From assembly GCF_023008165.1 (NCBI RefSeq), contig NZ_JAKQZA010000005.1, positions 1 to 64,000 on the forward strand: DNA of 64,000 bases. Reading direction: 5' to 3'. Position numbers and translations under genes: made by a program. Of this stretch, positions 61,348-64,000 are shown piece by piece (within the stretch, counting starts at the first letter, position 1; the number at the start of each line of letters is the position of its first letter). Under the pieces are notes generated by a model. It was not told the origin of the DNA, did no database searches, and worked only from the letters and a program-made list of their open reading frames with translations. The stretch is from Kordiimonas laminariae. GTDB lineage: Bacteria > Pseudomonadota > Alphaproteobacteria > Sphingomonadales > Kordiimonadaceae.

Positions 61348-62949
61348 ATGGATTTCCAGTGGGTCGCAATTGCGCTGGGTGATGTTGCCTGGATTTCCCT
61401 TGCTTTCATTCTTGGCTTATTATCCCGCTCAGTAGGCCTGCCGCCACTGGTTGGCTATCTGGCAACGGGCTTCCTGCTGAATATATACGGTATCGCCAGC
61501 GGCGAAATGCTTGAAAAGCTGGCTGATCTGGGCATCACACTCCTATTGTTCACCGTTGGGCTTAAGCTGAATTTACGGGTTCTTGCACGGCCACAGGTGT
61601 GGGCGGTAACAAGCCTTCACACCGCCATCGTTGTTGTGGTTTTTGGCTTCAGCATATACGCCCTGGCGCTCGCGGGTGTGCCGTTCCTGTCTGATCTCAG
61701 CCTCTCACACGCGCTGTTGATCGCTTTTGCGCTCAGTTTCTCCAGCACTGTGTTTGTTGTGAAAGTTCTTGAGGAAAGAGGCGAGGTTGCCTCTCTTCAC
61801 GGCCAGATCGCCGTTGGTATCCTGATTATGCAGGATATAGCCGCCGTTGCCTTCCTCGCTATTTCCACAGGCAAATGGCCTTCCGTTTGGGCGGCACTCA
61901 TTGTTCTTCTTATCCCGCTGCGCTTTGTGCTGCACCGCCTGCTACAGTATGTGGGGCACGGCGAACTTCTGGTGCTCTACGGTTTTATGCTCGCCATGGG
62001 CGGTGCGGAACTGTTTGAACTGGTGGGCATGAAAGGTGATCTCGGGGCGCTGGCACTCGGGCTTCTTATTGCCTCCCACCCCAAAGCAGATGAAATGGCT
62101 AAAACCATGCTTGGTTTCAAAGACCTGTTTCTGCTTGGCTTTTTCCTCGCTGTGGGCCTTTCGGGGCAACCAACTTTGATGGCGGTAACCGCTGGTGTCT
62201 TGCTGGCGCCGCTTGTTTTCTTCAAATCTGCGCTGTTCTTCGCACTTTTAACCCGCTTCCGCTTGCGGGCGCGCACATCGCTGCTCGCATCTGTAAATCT
62301 CACTAACTTCAGTGAATTTGGCCTTATCGTGGCGGCCATCGGCGTTGGAAACGGCTGGCTTGATAGCCAGTGGCTTATTGCCATTGCTACAGCGCTTTCG
62401 CTTTCGTTCGCTATCGCAGCGGCGCTCACCACCATCTCCCGCAGAATATACAGGCAAAAACAGAGCTTCTGGAAATCGCTTCAGAAGGATGAACTTATTG
62501 CGGATGACCAACCGCTGGATACCAAGGGTGCCACCATTGCCGTGATCGGCATGGGCGGCGTTGGCACCGGGGCCTATAACACCATGCGGGACAAATATGG
62601 TGATACGGTTATCGGTATTGATATTGATCCGGTAACGGCCAAGAACCACAGAAAAGCCGGGCGCAATGTACTGCACGGCGATTCAAGTGATGCTGATTTC
62701 TGGGACCGTATTCAGGCAGACCATTCCCTTGAACTAGTGATGCTTGCCATGCCCAAGTTCACCACCAATCTGGCTGTGCTGGAGCAGCTTAAACAAGTGT
62801 CTTTTGAAGGCCGCGTAGCAGCCACTGCCAAATTTTCCGATGAAGCCACAGCCCTCAAACAAGCAGGCGCAGATACGGTGTTTAATATCTACACAGAAGC
62901 AGGCGCAGGCTTTGCAGGCCATGTTGTTTCTCAGAAGAGAGAGGTCTGA
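61348..62949 (+). CDS. Kef-type cation:proton antiporter with TrkA-N domain
   Basis: A 533-residue inner-membrane protein. The transport domain (about 1-375) shows the monovalent cation:proton antiporter-2 pattern: LPPLVGYLATGFLLNIYGI, ITLLLFTVGLKLN, FSSTVFVVKVLEERGE and MLALGFLLASHPKADEM-like text (here ALGLLIASHPKADEM). The C-terminal TrkA-N domain starts at AVIGMGGVGTGAY and includes IGIDIDPVTAKNHRKAGRN, giving nucleotide control. No KefF/KefG-like ancillary gene is adjacent. Likely potassium or sodium efflux under stress. Confidence 0.92.
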   Translation: MDFQWVAIALGDVAWISLAFILGLLSRSVGLPPLVGYLATGFLLNIYGIASGEMLEKLADLGITLLLFTVGLKLNLRVLARPQVWAVTSLHTAIVVVVFGFSIYALALAGVPFLSDLSLSHALLIAFALSFSSTVFVVKVLEERGEVASLHGQIAVGILIMQDIAAVAFLAISTGKWPSVWAALIVLLIPLRFVLHRLLQYVGHGELLVLYGFMLAMGGAELFELVGMKGDLGALALGLLIASHPKADEMAKTMLGFKDLFLLGFFLAVGLSGQPTLMAVTAGVLLAPLVFFKSALFFALLTRFRLRARTSLLASVNLTNFSEFGLIVAAIGVGNGWLDSQWLIAIATALSLSFAIAAALTTISRRIYRQKQSFWKSLQKDELIADDQPLDTKGATIAVIGMGGVGTGAYNTMRDKYGDTVIGIDIDPVTAKNHRKAGRNVLHGDSSDADFWDRIQADHSLELVMLAMPKFTTNLAVLEQLKQVSFEGRVAATAKFSDEATALKQAGADTVFNIYTEAGAGFAGHVVSQKREV

Positions 62950-62985
62950 TGTTTAAAGTTAAAGATGTTTGAATCTTTCATTCGT

Positions 62986-63513
62986 TTACCAAATCATATT
63001 CACAATCCATGATACAATAGTAACAAAGCCAACAGCCAATGAGCTAAAGAATAACCCGACAATTCCCCACACAATGAGACTGCGAAGCCAATCTCTGACT
63101 GGCTCTGTCAGATCCTTAGATTTTTCCGTTTTAACTTTAATCTGGGAAGGGTCAAATTTTAGGTGCCACAGTTCAACCTTTACATTCTCTGGAAAATCCT
63201 CAAACGCTGTTCTGCGAGCCATGGAAGGAAAAGCACTATAAATTTGTTGAATATCCCTTTTTCTATACCCTTCGACAAAGAGATTGATAGCACCTGAATA
63301 TTCAGGTTTGCGGATTCCCGATAAAAAGAGATATTTCCCTGCCTCTAAATTATCTTTCATACTCAGTAGAAGGCTTCCATACGCTTCAAGAAGCATGGAG
63401 TCATATGCACGAGCTCTGATATTCCCTTGCAAAATCTGCTTGGCCCGCCATGGTTCGTGCTGGCTTACAATATCTGCCCAACTATTTTCTGGTAAAATGT
63501 CCACTGTCCCCAA
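62986..63513 (-). CDS. Unknown protein with C-terminal membrane anchor (DUF6584-like)
   Basis: A 175-residue product with a helical N-terminal part (SWADIVSQHEPWRAKQILQGNIRARAYDSMLLEAYGSLLLSMKDNLEAGKYLFLSG, the style of DUF6584 proteins) and one C-terminal membrane helix pair (SLIVWGIVGLFFSSLAVGFVTIVSWIVNMI). Start at 63513 is a TTG; a GTG at 63504 is an alternative. It follows the small membrane protein at 63536 by 22 bases. No function can be assigned. Confidence 0.6.
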   Translation of the reverse strand: MGTVDILPENSWADIVSQHEPWRAKQILQGNIRARAYDSMLLEAYGSLLLSMKDNLEAGKYLFLSGIRKPEYSGAINLFVEGYRKRDIQQIYSAFPSMARRTAFEDFPENVKVELWHLKFDPSQIKVKTEKSKDLTEPVRDWLRSLIVWGIVGLFFSSLAVGFVTIVSWIVNMIW

Positions 63514-63535
63514 TCCAATTTGCTGTAACCACTAG

Positions 63536-63748
63536 CTATCGTTCTTCATTTCTTTTACTGGGAAAGGTAACTTTCCAATCATTCCTAAAAGCTAAAATCA
63601 GGGAAACAACACCAAGAACCACAAAGATTACGTTTTTGAATTCAATCAAATCATAATAATCCGACTGGTGACCAATCACTGCTAATATGGTTAGAAAAAC
63701 AGCAACCGACGCAAGCAAAGTGATCACTAAGAACTTCACAAAGCGCAT
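63536..63748 (-). CDS. Small two-helix membrane protein
   Basis: A 70-residue product with two hydrophobic segments (FVKFLVITLLASVAVFLTILAVIG and NVIFVVLGVVSLILAF) and a basic C-terminus (DWKVTFPSKRNEER). A clear GGGGGATAT precedes the ATG at 63748. It heads a short unit with the DUF6584-like gene. Function unknown. Confidence 0.6.
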   Translation of the reverse strand: MRFVKFLVITLLASVAVFLTILAVIGHQSDYYDLIEFKNVIFVVLGVVSLILAFRNDWKVTFPSKRNEER

Positions 63749-63769
63749 ATATCCCCCATCACACTCAAC

Positions 63770-64000
63770 CTACTGCGACAATCTATAAATCAGCAGCGCT
63801 GCCTTTTCTGTGTTGCGTTTGAAGCTTTCCATATCCGCGGTTTCATCTTTGGTGTGGCCGTCCATGCCCATAAGGCCAAGACCATCAAGCGCCATTTCCA
63901 CATGATCAGCCGCGAAGGAGATATCAGCAGCCCCCGCCCGGCGCGGGTTCACGGCGATGACTTCACCGTAGCCTAAATCCTCGCTTACTTTGCTGTAGAG
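63770..64000 (-). CDS. M20-family metallopeptidase, C-terminal part (cut by window edge)
   Basis: The reverse strand is open from base 64000 to 63770 (77 codons) and reads LYSKVSEDLGYGEVIAVNP, then RRAGAADISFAADHVEMALDGLGLMGMDGHTKDETADM near the end. The GAADISF, DGLGLMGMDGH-K-ET-D pattern is the metal-binding end of M20 peptidases (glutamate carboxypeptidase/CPG2-like). The N-terminus and active-site Asp/Glu lie beyond the window. Confidence 0.8.
   Translation of the reverse strand, partial: LYSKVSEDLGYGEVIAVNPRRAGAADISFAADHVEMALDGLGLMGMDGHTKDETADMESFKRNTEKAALLIYRLSQ

Noticed and set aside
1-64000. CRISPR arrays, rRNA genes, insertion-sequence transposases
   Set aside because: No regularly spaced repeats, no rRNA-like sequence and no DDE transposase reading frames were seen.

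Overview
The window looks like a chromosomal segment of a Gram-negative alphaproteobacterium, probably a marine Kordiimonas-like organism. Grounds for this are a complete ccmABCDEFGHI cytochrome c maturation cluster, a small zf-CHCC (NDUFS6-like) protein, an IalB-family protein, two large TonB-dependent receptors and a FlaEY-like flagellar protein. The genus is inference from gene content; no rRNA or marker comparison was possible.

Layout. (1) 1-4251 is the right-hand part of an integrated element: the N-terminus of a small resolvase at the left edge, a lipoprotein, two unknown coupled genes, a small unknown gene and a large serine recombinase. It abuts the 3' end of a tRNA-Arg(CCG) gene, and the recombinase reading frame runs antisense through that tRNA. 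(2) 4700-14000 is housekeeping: a periplasmic TonB-C protein, an orphan ABC ATPase coupled to nadB, zf-CHCC, polA, a beta-lactamase-fold hydrolase and a PiT phosphate transporter. (3) 14100-19650 holds two TonB-dependent receptors. (4) 19780-23690 holds a FliL-like secreted protein, a strongly structured intergenic RNA candidate and a 1010-residue FlaEY-like protein. (5) 23900-35000 carries yggT, a DUF167 gene, folD, marC, an M28 peptidase, a SnoaL-like protein, a P-loop kinase, an AEC transporter, argG, a MerR regulator, a secreted ureohydrolase and rlmN. (6) 35100-43700 carries an acyltransferase divergent from a membrane LytTR regulator with two near-identical direct repeats between them, an MFS/TrmH/IalB run, yciB, a TetR gene divergent from a cytochrome P460 gene, a decayed copy of the yciB 3' end, a DUF6492-type gene and a Nudix gene. 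(7) 43750-47210 is an ABC exporter plus NarL-family two-component operon with nested palindromes in front. (8) 47800-54650 is the complete ccm operon on the minus strand. (9) 54780-64000 carries cardiolipin synthase, an Mpo1-like protein, a crotonase, a probable copper-handling operon (small Cys/His protein, TolC-like protein, multicopper oxidase), a Kef-type antiporter, two small membrane-protein genes and the C-terminus of an M20 peptidase.

How the genes work together. CcmABCDE move and chaperone haem, CcmG/H keep apocytochrome thiols reduced and CcmF/H/I ligate haem, so the cluster would mature c-type haem proteins such as the CxxCH-bearing P460 protein. The copper genes form a tightly coupled unit that would oxidise or export periplasmic copper. 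The ABC/two-component operon looks like a self-regulated envelope-stress or drug-response module. The most novel-looking items are the structured RNA at 20441-20552, the operator-like repeats before the LytTR and ABC/two-component genes, the recombinase-tRNA overlap and the yciB remnant.
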